From Labrenzia sp. DG1229 (GTDB lineage: Bacteria > Pseudomonadota > Alphaproteobacteria > Rhizobiales > Stappiaceae), in contig NZ_KI928925.1 in the NCBI RefSeq assembly GCF_000521215.1, positions 47,406-111,405 of the forward strand: DNA of 64,000 nucleotides, given 5' to 3'. Below the pieces are notes generated by a model, which had not been told where the DNA came from, did not search any database, and saw only the letters and a list, made by a program, of their open reading frames with translations. A program made the translations under genes and the position numbers. Shown here one piece after another: positions 56,805-64,000 of the stretch (its first letter is position 1; each line of letters opens with the position of its first letter).

Positions 56805-57548
56805 GTGAAGTCTCAACGCGGCGGCAAGACCGTATATGGCGCAAATGTCGGCATCCTGATGCTCGAAACACGGTTTCCGCGCATTCCGGGTGATATGGGC
56901 AATGCACTTACCTGGCCATTTCCGGTGCAGTATCGGGTTGTGCGCGGTGCATCGCCTGACCTTGTTGTCAGATCCGATGCGCGCCCGCTATTGCAGTCCT
57001 TCATCGACGCGGCCAGGGATCTCGTTGCAAGCGGTTGCGACGGCATCACCACGAATTGCGGGTTTTTGTCGATCCTGCAGGATCAGCTGGCCGAGGAAAT
57101 CGAAGTTCCCTTGGCAACCTCGTCGCTGATGCAGGTTCCCATGGTGCAGTCGACCTTGCCGCCCGGCAAGCGGGTCGGCGTGTTGACCATTTCCAGGGAG
57201 ACCCTGACAGATGATCACCTGACGGCGGCAAATGTGCCGCTGGATACGCCGATCGTCGGTACGGAAAATGGCAGGGTTTTCACCCGGGACATTCTGGGCG
57301 ACGCACCGGAGATCGATTTTGCCGCATGTCTGGAAGACATGCGTGACGGCGCAAGAGAACTTGTCTCGACACACGGCGATCTCGGCGCAATCGTGCTGGA
57401 ATGCACCAACATGGTGCCTTATGCCGCCGATATCCGCCGGCTGACCGGACTTCCGGTCTATTCGATCTACAACTACGTTCTCTGGTTCCAGCAAAGCCTC
57501 GCCCCGGCCCGCTTTCCGGTCGAGCTGGATGATCCGCGTTGGGGGTGA
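56805..57548 (+). CDS. Aspartate/glutamate racemase-family protein
   Basis: The 247-residue protein is of the Asp/Glu/hydantoin racemase superfamily (which also contains maleate isomerase and arylmalonate decarboxylase). The two catalytic cysteines are in ITTNCGFLS and LECTNM. Cofactor-independent 1,1-proton transfer on an amino acid or similar acid is expected. It stands beside a D-amino-acid dehydrogenase-like gene and a shared operator, which suggests that it makes the D-form for that enzyme (inference). The predicted start is ATG or GTG near 56805, downstream of the operator. Confidence 0.82.
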   Translation: MKSQRGGKTVYGANVGILMLETRFPRIPGDMGNALTWPFPVQYRVVRGASPDLVVRSDARPLLQSFIDAARDLVASGCDGITTNCGFLSILQDQLAEEIEVPLATSSLMQVPMVQSTLPPGKRVGVLTISRETLTDDHLTAANVPLDTPIVGTENGRVFTRDILGDAPEIDFAACLEDMRDGARELVSTHGDLGAIVLECTNMVPYAADIRRLTGLPVYSIYNYVLWFQQSLAPARFPVELDDPRWG

Positions 57549-57575
57549 AGCGAGGTTCGGTGCCGGCGTTATCGA

Positions 57576-58275
57576 TCAATAACTCGGCACGTAGAGCTGG
57601 GAATAGGCGAGGCGGACGAGTTCGATGGTTTCCTCGCTCCGACGCTCGATATGGTTCCGGAGCGCATTGACGGCGGTCTCCGTGTCCCTGTTTTTCACGG
57701 CATCGACGATCTTGCGGTGTGCGGGCAGGGACGGGTCTTCACCGACACCGTCCTCCATTTGCTCACGGATCTGGCGGAAATTGATCAGGCGGACGTAACG
57801 TATCCGTTCGTTCAGGTTGCTGAGCAATCTGACCAGTTCACCATTGCCGGACAGTGCGGCCAGACGAAGGTGGAACTCTTCGTCCTGCTGCAGCACTTCG
57901 GCCAGGTCGGTGCAGGTGAAGTATGTCTTTTCGAACTCGTCGAGATAGTCGCAGAGTTCCGCAATCTTTTCGTCGCTGGCGTTTTCGATGCCCCGGATGA
58001 TGCCTTCGGTCTCGATGGCGCAGCGGGCCTGGTAGAGTTCCAGAACCTTGACGGGTTCCAGTGGCCGACAGAAGAATCCCTGACCTTTGGCGAGTGTCAG
58101 GAAACCTTCGGCTACGAGACGATTAAGCGCTTCACGCAGGGGCGTCCGACTAGCGCCGAGCTTTGTCGTCAGCGCGGATTCATTTATGACGCTCGCCCGG
58201 TTTGAAGTCGAAATTGATCGCCATGTCGCGCAACGTCTCGTAGACGCGGTCAACGCTGCTGAGGCGGTTTGTCAT
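57576..58275 (-). pseudogene. GntR/FCD regulator with a one-base frameshift
   Basis: The gene reads from ATG 58275 as MTNRLSSVDRVYETLRDMAINFDFKPGER and then hits a stop, while the next frame continues INESALTTKLGASRTPLREALNRL and the whole FCD effector domain to 57576. Removing one base near 58188 (the G on the + strand) joins both into a normal 232-residue GntR/FCD protein; the 700-base length is one more than a multiple of three. AGGA lies before the ATG. It converges on the racemase-like gene and diverges from the ThDP enzyme. It is either a recent null mutation or a sequence error. Confidence 0.85.
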
Positions 58276-58369
58276 CTTTGTCCTGCCGTGCACATCCAAT
58301 CTCTGTGTTCCCTGATAGATCAAATAATCCGCTTTGTGAACATTTGCGACTTCACATTTGCCTACAGAG

Positions 58370-58380
58370 CTGTATACAAT
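58370..58380. promoter_or_regulatory. Candidate GntR operator upstream of the ThDP enzyme
   Basis: CTGTATACAAT is the exact reverse complement of the site at 56733-56743, with the TGTATACA palindrome at 58371-58378. It lies between the divergent GntR gene and the ThDP-enzyme gene, 56 bases before the TTG start of the latter. Confidence 0.65.
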
Positions 58381-58435
58381 ATTGAGTGCAGGACAAAAAC
58401 GACCGTCCGGACAGGCGGCTGGCTTGGGGGAAACC

Positions 58436-60127
58436 TTGCGAAACACACTGAATGGCGCCGAAGCGATGGTGCGCTCCCTTGAGGCGCATGGTGTACGGCA
58501 TATCTTCGGTCTTTGCGGCGACACGACGCTGCCGTTCTATGATGCCATGCACAATCTCGACCACAATATCACCCACGTCTTGACACGGGACGAGCGCAGC
58601 GCGACCTACATGGCAGATGCCTATGCGCGCGTGACCGGACGTGTCGGCGTGTGCGAAGGACCTTCCGGCGGCGGCGCGACCTACATCCTGCCGGGCCTTA
58701 TCGAGGCAAACGAGAGTTCCTACGCCGTCCTGTCGATCACGACCGATATTTCAGTTGCGTCTTACGGAAAATATCCCCTGACTGAAGTTGATCAGGAAGC
58801 GCTGATGCGGCCGCTGACCAAGTTCAACACGGTCATCAGGCGCGCGGATCATATTCCGCGCATGGTTCGCCAGGCGTTCAGGGCAATGACGACTGGCCGT
58901 TCGGGTTCCTCGCATCTCGGACTGCCCTACGACATTCAATACGATCCGGTTCCGGTCGACGACATCTGGGGCGATCCCAAACACCAGACCTTTCCCGCCT
59001 ACCGGGTAGCGCCCGAACCGGGTTCTGTCGGAGCTGCTGTCGAAGCGGTTCTGACGGCAAAGTCACCGTTGATCGTGTGCGGCGGCGGCGTCGTCATTTC
59101 CGGGGCCATGGAAGATCTCGACCGGCTGGCAAGCCGGCTGGATCTGGCGGTGGCATCATCCGTTTCGGGCAAGGGATCATTGGCGGATACGCACCCCCTG
59201 TCCCTTGGTGTCGTCGGGTCGAATGGCGGTACTGACGAAACCTGGGAGATGATGGAGGCAGCGGACCTTGTGATTTTCATGGGTTGCCGCGCCGGTTCCA
59301 CCACGACATCACGCTGGGAGGCGCCGAAGCCCGGGCAGAGAATTGTGCATTTCGACAGCGATCCAATGACCATCGGCGCCAATTACCCGACAGAGGTCGG
59401 CGTGGTCGGTGATCTGAAACTGGCTCTGGCGGAAGCCAACGCCTATCTTGGCACACGTGACGGAGACCTGCCGTCTTTCGGCGGGGCGGCGAAGGTTGCC
59501 GATATCAGGGAACGCAAATTCGCCCGGTTCCAGGCTCTGGTTCAAACCGATGCCGAGTTGATCATCCCCGAACAGATCATTGACACATTGAACAAAAACC
59601 TTCCAGATGATGCCATCGTGGTTTCGGATCCTGGAACAAGCTGCCCCTATTACAATGCCTATTCGCAGCAGAAACATCCCGGACGTCAGTATATCACCAA
59701 CCGTGCACACGGCGCGTTGGGATACTCGCTTTCGGCTGCAATCGGGGCCTGGTACGGCCGCCCCGGCAGCAAGGTCGTGGCCATGATGGGAGACGGGTCT
59801 TTTGCCTTTGCCTGTGGTGAACTTGAGACCGTCGTGCGCGCTAATGCGCCGATCACCTATATCGTCTTTTCAAATTCCGCCTTCGGCTGGATCAAGGCGA
59901 GCCAGTACGCGGACTGCGACAAGCGCTACTACAATGTCGACTTCAACCGCACCAACCAGGCGGCAGTCGCCGCGGCTTTCGGACTGAAAACCTGGAAAGT
60001 GGAAAAGTCGGACGATCTGGACCGGGTCATGAAGGAAGCATTCGCGCATGACGGCCCGACTCTGATCGACGTCATCTGTCAACCTCTGGAAGAAGCTGCC
60101 GCCCCGGTGCGGCGCTGGATGGGCTGA
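58436..60127 (+). CDS. Thiamine diphosphate-dependent enzyme (acetolactate synthase-like)
   Basis: The 563-residue enzyme has the three-domain layout of the acetolactate synthase/decarboxylase family. The activating glutamate is in RDERSATYMADAYARVTG, a middle domain follows, and the ThDP-Mg motif runs from GDGSFAFACGELETV to FSNSAFG. TTG 58436 with GGGGGA upstream is chosen because homologues begin with NGAEAMVRSLEAHGV; the frame also runs back to 58358, which would place the operator inside the gene. The reaction (2-oxo acid decarboxylation or carboligation) is not settled by sequence. It is followed four bases later by the DadA-like gene. Confidence 0.85.
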   Translation: MRNTLNGAEAMVRSLEAHGVRHIFGLCGDTTLPFYDAMHNLDHNITHVLTRDERSATYMADAYARVTGRVGVCEGPSGGGATYILPGLIEANESSYAVLSITTDISVASYGKYPLTEVDQEALMRPLTKFNTVIRRADHIPRMVRQAFRAMTTGRSGSSHLGLPYDIQYDPVPVDDIWGDPKHQTFPAYRVAPEPGSVGAAVEAVLTAKSPLIVCGGGVVISGAMEDLDRLASRLDLAVASSVSGKGSLADTHPLSLGVVGSNGGTDETWEMMEAADLVIFMGCRAGSTTTSRWEAPKPGQRIVHFDSDPMTIGANYPTEVGVVGDLKLALAEANAYLGTRDGDLPSFGGAAKVADIRERKFARFQALVQTDAELIIPEQIIDTLNKNLPDDAIVVSDPGTSCPYYNAYSQQKHPGRQYITNRAHGALGYSLSAAIGAWYGRPGSKVVAMMGDGSFAFACGELETVVRANAPITYIVFSNSAFGWIKASQYADCDKRYYNVDFNRTNQAAVAAAFGLKTWKVEKSDDLDRVMKEAFAHDGPTLIDVICQPLEEAAAPVRRWMG

Positions 60128-60131
60128 TGCA

Positions 60132-61385
60132 ATGAGCGGGGTGCCGTCTACACATGTCGTGGTCATCGGCGCAGGTGTTGTCGGCGTCTCCACCGCGATC
60201 TGGCTGCGCCGGGCCGGTATAGATGTAACGATCGTGGACCGCGTTGAGCCGGGAACCTCCGCTTCTACATCTTACGGCAATGCCGGCGTGCTTGCGGCGT
60301 GTTCCGTTGCACCTGTCACGGCGCCCGGCATGATTGCCAAGAGCCCGAAAATGTTGCTGGACCCGGATTTCCCGCTGTTCCTGCGCTGGTCCTATCTGCC
60401 GAAACTGACGCCCTGGCTGCTGAAGTATCTTTCCAACGCCAATGACAGGGACACGCGCCGGATTTCAGAAAGTCTTGCGCCGATCCTCTACGATTCCCCT
60501 TCTCAGCACGAAGCGCTGGCCAAGGGAACCGAAGCGAAAGAATGGCTGGTCAATTCCGACTACAGCTTCGTTTATCCTTCGCGCGAGGCTTTTGAAGCAG
60601 ACAGGTATACCTGGATGCTTCGCCGCACGGCCGGCTTCGAGCCGGAACTGCTTGAAGGGCAGGCGGTTCACGAATTCGAGCCGAACCTTTCGCCGGACAT
60701 GAAGCTGCTGGCAGTCATGCATGACCATGGCTATGTCCGCGATCCCGGACGCTACATCCTGGCACTTTCGGACGAGGCAAAGAAGCTGGGTGCAAGGTTC
60801 GTTCAGGCCGAGGTGAAGGATTTTGTCCTCACGGATGGACGGGTGAGCAAGGTCGTGACATCGGGCGAAGATCTGGACTGCACACAGGTCGTCCTGGCCA
60901 CCGGAGTCTGGTCCGGCGCGCTTGCCAACAAACTCGGCCTGGCAGTGCCGCTGGAATCCGAACGCGGTTATCATATCGTGTTCCGGTCGGCTGAAAACGG
61001 CCCGGGTACTCCCATGATGGTTACCACCGGCAAATTTGTCGCAACGCCCATGAAGGCAGGTCTGCGCTGTGCCGGTGTCGTGGAATTCGGGGGGCTTGAC
61101 GCTCCGGCCTCAAAGGCGCCTCTTGAGTTTCTGCGCAGGAAAGTTGCGCAGACTTTTCCGAAATTGACGTTTGAAAAGGAAGAGAGTTGGCTCGGTCACC
61201 GTCCGGCTCCTTCCGACAGCTTGCCACTGATCGGAGAAATCGGGGCATCCGGCGTCTTTGCTGGTTTTGGACATCATCACATCGGCCTCACGGCCGGGCC
61301 CAAGACCGGGCGAATTCTGGCTGGCCTCATATCCGGGGATCGTCAGAACATCGACCTGTCGGCCTATAACCCGCAAAGGTTCTAG
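60132..61385 (+). CDS. FAD-dependent D-amino-acid dehydrogenase-like oxidoreductase
   Basis: The 417-residue flavoprotein resembles DadA, which oxidises D-amino acids to 2-oxo acids and feeds electrons to the respiratory chain. The N-terminal dinucleotide motif VVVIGAGVVGVSTAIWLRRAG, then TSYGNAGVLAACSVAPV, and the C-terminal substrate/FAD motif PLIGEIGASGVFAGFGHHHIGLT are clear. The DAO-family fold spans the whole protein. Substrate choice is open: a D-amino acid, N-methyl amino acid or related amine. Confidence 0.87.
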   Translation: MSGVPSTHVVVIGAGVVGVSTAIWLRRAGIDVTIVDRVEPGTSASTSYGNAGVLAACSVAPVTAPGMIAKSPKMLLDPDFPLFLRWSYLPKLTPWLLKYLSNANDRDTRRISESLAPILYDSPSQHEALAKGTEAKEWLVNSDYSFVYPSREAFEADRYTWMLRRTAGFEPELLEGQAVHEFEPNLSPDMKLLAVMHDHGYVRDPGRYILALSDEAKKLGARFVQAEVKDFVLTDGRVSKVVTSGEDLDCTQVVLATGVWSGALANKLGLAVPLESERGYHIVFRSAENGPGTPMMVTTGKFVATPMKAGLRCAGVVEFGGLDAPASKAPLEFLRRKVAQTFPKLTFEKEESWLGHRPAPSDSLPLIGEIGASGVFAGFGHHHIGLTAGPKTGRILAGLISGDRQNIDLSAYNPQRF

Positions 61386-61454
61386 GCCGGCCAAACGAGA
61401 GCAGCGTGTCCCGCAGATGCGGGGCATGAGGGGACAAAAACGAGGAGGTTTTCC

Positions 61455-62435
61455 ATGTCCGGAATGACGAAAATTCTTATGGCGGGTGTCGCCGTTTCCG
61501 TGCTTGCAGCTGGTTCTGCATCCGCTGAATCCTGGGATATGCCCATGGCCTATGCGGCGACCAACTTCCATTCTGCAACTGGTGAAAAGTTTGCGGAATG
61601 CGTAACGCTCGGCACCGGTGGCGCTCTGGAAATCAAGACGCACCCGGGCGGCTCCCTCTATTCGGGTGCCGAAATCAAGCGTGCGATCCAGACGGGACAG
61701 GTCCCGATCGGTGAACGTCTGCTGTCGGGTCACCAGAACGAAAACCCGCTCTTCGGTTTCGACAGCGTGCCGTTCCTGGCAACGTCATTTGAAGATTCCG
61801 AAAAGCTCTGGGAAGTTGCCAAGGAGCCACTGACGGAAATCCTGGCCGAGCAGAACCTGCATCTGCTCTATTCCGTGCCGTGGCCGGCACAGGGTCTGTA
61901 CTTCGACCGTGAGGTGAACTCCCTTGAAGACGTCAAGGGACTGAAGTTCCGGACTTACAACAACGCCAGCGCACGGATGGCCGAACTCGCCGGCATGCAG
62001 CCGGTGCAGATCGAGGCAGCCGAAATCAGCCAGGCCTTCGCCACGGGTGTTGCACAAGGTATGGTGTCTTCCGGGTCCACCGGTTATGACCGCAAGATCT
62101 GGGAAAGCCTGTCGCACTACTATTCGGCGGATGCCTGGTTGCCGCGTAACTACGTCATGGTCAACATGGACAGCTGGAACAGCCTGGACGACAACACCAA
62201 GAACGTGATCAACGGCTGTGCGGCCATGGCGGAATATGCCGGTGACTGGCGCTCCATCCAGTACAACGAGTTCACCGTGAACGAATTGGGCAAGAACGGC
62301 ATGACCACGGGCCGCGTGAGCGACACGATGGCCGGGGAATTGCGGGCTATCGGTGAGACCATGACTGGAGAATGGCTCGAGACCGCGGGCGACCAGGGCA
62401 AGGCCATCGTCGATGCATTCAAGGCCAAACAATAG
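61455..62435 (+). CDS. TRAP transporter substrate-binding protein, DctP type
   Basis: The 326-residue periplasmic protein has a signal peptide (ILMAGVAVSVLAAGSASAES) and a DctP-family body: the carboxylate-binding arginine stretch GLKFRTYNNASARMAELAGMQPVQIEAAEISQAFATGVAQGMVSS is typical. TRAP binding proteins bind organic acids and amino-acid-like carboxylates through that arginine. AGGAGG lies before the ATG. It forms one operon with dctQ and dctM genes. Confidence 0.93.
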   Translation: MSGMTKILMAGVAVSVLAAGSASAESWDMPMAYAATNFHSATGEKFAECVTLGTGGALEIKTHPGGSLYSGAEIKRAIQTGQVPIGERLLSGHQNENPLFGFDSVPFLATSFEDSEKLWEVAKEPLTEILAEQNLHLLYSVPWPAQGLYFDREVNSLEDVKGLKFRTYNNASARMAELAGMQPVQIEAAEISQAFATGVAQGMVSSGSTGYDRKIWESLSHYYSADAWLPRNYVMVNMDSWNSLDDNTKNVINGCAAMAEYAGDWRSIQYNEFTVNELGKNGMTTGRVSDTMAGELRAIGETMTGEWLETAGDQGKAIVDAFKAKQ

Positions 62436-62456
62436 TCTACCCGCATGACAACGTCT

Positions 62457-62479
62457 GCCCGGCGGTTTCCGCCGGGCAA
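62457..62479 (+). promoter_or_regulatory. Intercistronic hairpin between dctP-like and dctQ-like genes
   Basis: TGCCCGGCGG (62457-62466) and CCGCCGGGCA (62470-62479) form a perfect 10-bp stem with a TTT loop and no T tract after it. It probably protects the abundant binding-protein message and lowers expression of the membrane subunits. Confidence 0.75.
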
Positions 62480-62503
62480 ATATGCTTTTGAAGGGGGACG
62501 GCG

Positions 62504-63031
62504 GTGGCTATTTTCAAGCTTTTGCGCACCAGTCTTGATGCGCTTTACAAATTCGCTGGATATCTGGGGGCAGTTTTCCTGATTCTGATCCTCTTTTTTG
62601 TGGCCTCGCAAATGGTTGCAAGATGGGGTGGCGGGATCATTACCGGCGCGCCAGACTTTACCGGCTACTGTATGGCGGCGGCATCCTTCCTTGCCTTGCC
62701 TTACGCGCTTAACAGCGGCAGCCACATTCGGGTCAACCTGCTGCTGACAGCTCTCGGGCGCTACCGCAAATACGGCGAGATCTGGTGCTGGGCGATTGCA
62801 AGCTGCCTGACCTATTTGTTCGCGCACTACGCCGTCAAGTTCACGTATGAAAGCTACCGCTTCAATGAAATCAGTCAGGGGCACGATGCCTGGCCGATCT
62901 GGATACCGCAGATGTCCATGGCCATCGGAACGGTGCTTCTCGCAGTCTGCGCATTCGACAATCTCGTGACAACGCTGTTTACAGGTCGGGACAATATCCA
63001 TGCCCCCGGCTCGAAACCGCAGGGGGAGTAA
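62504..63031 (+). CDS. TRAP transporter small membrane subunit, DctQ type
   Basis: The 175-residue protein has four predicted membrane helices, including AVFLILILFFVASQMVARWG and a conserved loop ALNSGSHIRVNLLLTALG. The GTG start at 62504 has GAAGGGGG upstream. It ends three bases before the dctM-like start. Confidence 0.9.
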   Translation: MAIFKLLRTSLDALYKFAGYLGAVFLILILFFVASQMVARWGGGIITGAPDFTGYCMAAASFLALPYALNSGSHIRVNLLLTALGRYRKYGEIWCWAIASCLTYLFAHYAVKFTYESYRFNEISQGHDAWPIWIPQMSMAIGTVLLAVCAFDNLVTTLFTGRDNIHAPGSKPQGE

Positions 63032-63034
63032 GAC

Positions 63035-64000
63035 ATGGAAGAGATCTACCTCGTTCTCATTTTCCTGTTCGTTCTGTTCCTGCTTCTGGGAACTGGCGTG
63101 TGGGTTGGGCTTGCGCTTTTCGGTGTCGCTTATCTTGGGCTTGAAATGTTCACTTCGCGCCCGGCGGGCGATGCGATGCTGACGCGGATCTGGACCGGGT
63201 CGTCCAGTTGGACCCTGACCGCTCTGCCACTATTCATCTGGATGGGCGAGATCCTGTTCCGAAGTCGATTATCGCAGGACATGTTCCGTGGCCTCAGTCC
63301 GTGGATGCAGCGCCTCCCGGGTGGCCTTGTCCACGTCAACATCGTCGGCTGTACGATTTTCGCGGCAGTGTCCGGTTCATCCGCCGCGACCTTGACTACC
63401 GTCGGCAAGATGTCGATCCCCGAACTCAGGAAGCGCGGCTATCCCGAGTACATGACGATCGGAACGTTGACCGGTGCCGCGACGCTTGGCCTCATGATTC
63501 CTCCGTCACTGACGTTGATTGTCTATGGTGTTGCCGTTGAGCAGTCGATCTCAAAACTGTTCATGGCCGGCATTCTGCCGGGCATCGTGCTGGCGGGTAT
63601 GTTCATGGCCTATGTTGCCGGCTGGTCTTTTCTCCGGCCGGGTGAAGTGCCGAAGATTGCCAATCGCATGAGCTTTTCCGAGAAGCTGCGCGAAAGCCGT
63701 TTTCTGATCCCGATCATCCTGCTTATCCTTGTTGTCATCGGGTCCATGTATGGTGGTTGGGCTACGGCGACCGAAGCGGCCTCCATCGGCGTGATCGGGG
63801 CGTTCATCCTGGCGGCAGTGCAAGGTTCGCTCACCAAACAAACCTTCATCGAAAGCTTGCTCGGAGCAACCAGGACTTCGGCAATGATTGCGTTGATCCT
63901 GATGGGGGCGACTGCCCTGACGCTGGCGATGGGATTCACGGGATTGCCGCGTGCGCTGGCGGAATTCATCGAGAGCCTGCAACTTTCACAATTCTCGCTG
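63035..64000 (+). CDS. TRAP transporter large membrane subunit, DctM type (cut by window end)
   Basis: The frame from ATG 63035 (MEEIYLVLIFLFVLFLLLGT) is open to the end of the window, so only about 322 residues are seen; the family is about 430. Family motifs include LFIWMGEILFRS, FAAVSGSSAATLTTVGKM, LMIPPSLTLIVYG and YGGWATATEAASIGVIGAF. AGGGGGAG precedes the start. With DctP and DctQ it forms a sodium-driven uptake system. Confidence 0.93.
   Translation, partial: MEEIYLVLIFLFVLFLLLGTGVWVGLALFGVAYLGLEMFTSRPAGDAMLTRIWTGSSSWTLTALPLFIWMGEILFRSRLSQDMFRGLSPWMQRLPGGLVHVNIVGCTIFAAVSGSSAATLTTVGKMSIPELRKRGYPEYMTIGTLTGAATLGLMIPPSLTLIVYGVAVEQSISKLFMAGILPGIVLAGMFMAYVAGWSFLRPGEVPKIANRMSFSEKLRESRFLIPIILLILVVIGSMYGGWATATEAASIGVIGAFILAAVQGSLTKQTFIESLLGATRTSAMIALILMGATALTLAMGFTGLPRALAEFIESLQLSQFSL

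Overview
The window looks like an alphaproteobacterial chromosome, most likely a marine Hyphomicrobiales or Stappiaceae-type organism (Roseibium/Labrenzia-like). The support is the gene order cdsA-dxr-rseP-bamA-lpxD-fabZ-lpxA-lpxI-lpxB, LpxI in place of LpxH, and a lexA gene preceded by two alphaproteobacterial SOS boxes (GTTC-N7-GTTC). A wealth of TRAP/ABC uptake and catabolic genes also fits. The genus is an inference. I saw no tRNA, rRNA, CRISPR array, insertion sequence or prophage.

Layout. 1-10.0 kb: envelope housekeeping on the + strand (phospholipid, isoprenoid, outer-membrane assembly and lipid A genes). 10.4-19.5 kb: a large chemoreceptor, gltA, gltX, comEC and lexA. 20.3-22.7 kb: a solo LuxR-type regulator and a globin-coupled chemoreceptor. 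23.0-27.2 kb: an acyl-CoA ligase co-transcribed with a probable tandem PCC/DUF296 protein, divergent from a kynurenine-formamidase-like hydrolase, plus a GntR regulator. 27.6-31.6 kb: a sensor kinase interrupted by a frameshift, followed by its REC-DUF3369-GGDEF-EAL partner. 31.8-36.4 kb: coxG and a form II (AYRGAGR) CO-dehydrogenase-type molybdenum hydroxylase in the order S-L-M.

36.5-52.5 kb is the most unusual part, a catabolic island. It holds five SnoaL/NTF2-fold proteins, a complete MalK/MalE/MalF/MalG-type ABC importer, a HisD/HpsN-like dehydrogenase, an SDR, a LacI regulator, a bicupin, a MetE-C-terminal-like zinc methyltransferase homologue, an alpha/beta hydrolase and an RraA-like aldolase. 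Three near-identical palindromes (TTTTGCAT-N4-ATGCAAAW) lie exactly at the divergent SnoaL/ABC promoter region and in front of the dehydrogenase, and define a probable LacI regulon. The substrate cannot be read from the sequence.

52.7-56.6 kb: cytochrome b561, then a FecR-like secreted protein with a CHASE2 adenylate cyclase, divergent from a CRP-like cAMP-binding regulator. 56.8-64 kb: a second catabolic unit made of an Asp/Glu-racemase-family enzyme, a frameshifted GntR regulator, a ThDP-dependent decarboxylase/synthase-like enzyme, a DadA-like D-amino-acid dehydrogenase and a TRAP transporter (DctM runs off the window). Two copies of ATTGTATACAG flank the GntR gene and the racemase. The order suggests import of an amino acid, racemisation, oxidation to a 2-oxo acid and ThDP-dependent C-C cleavage.
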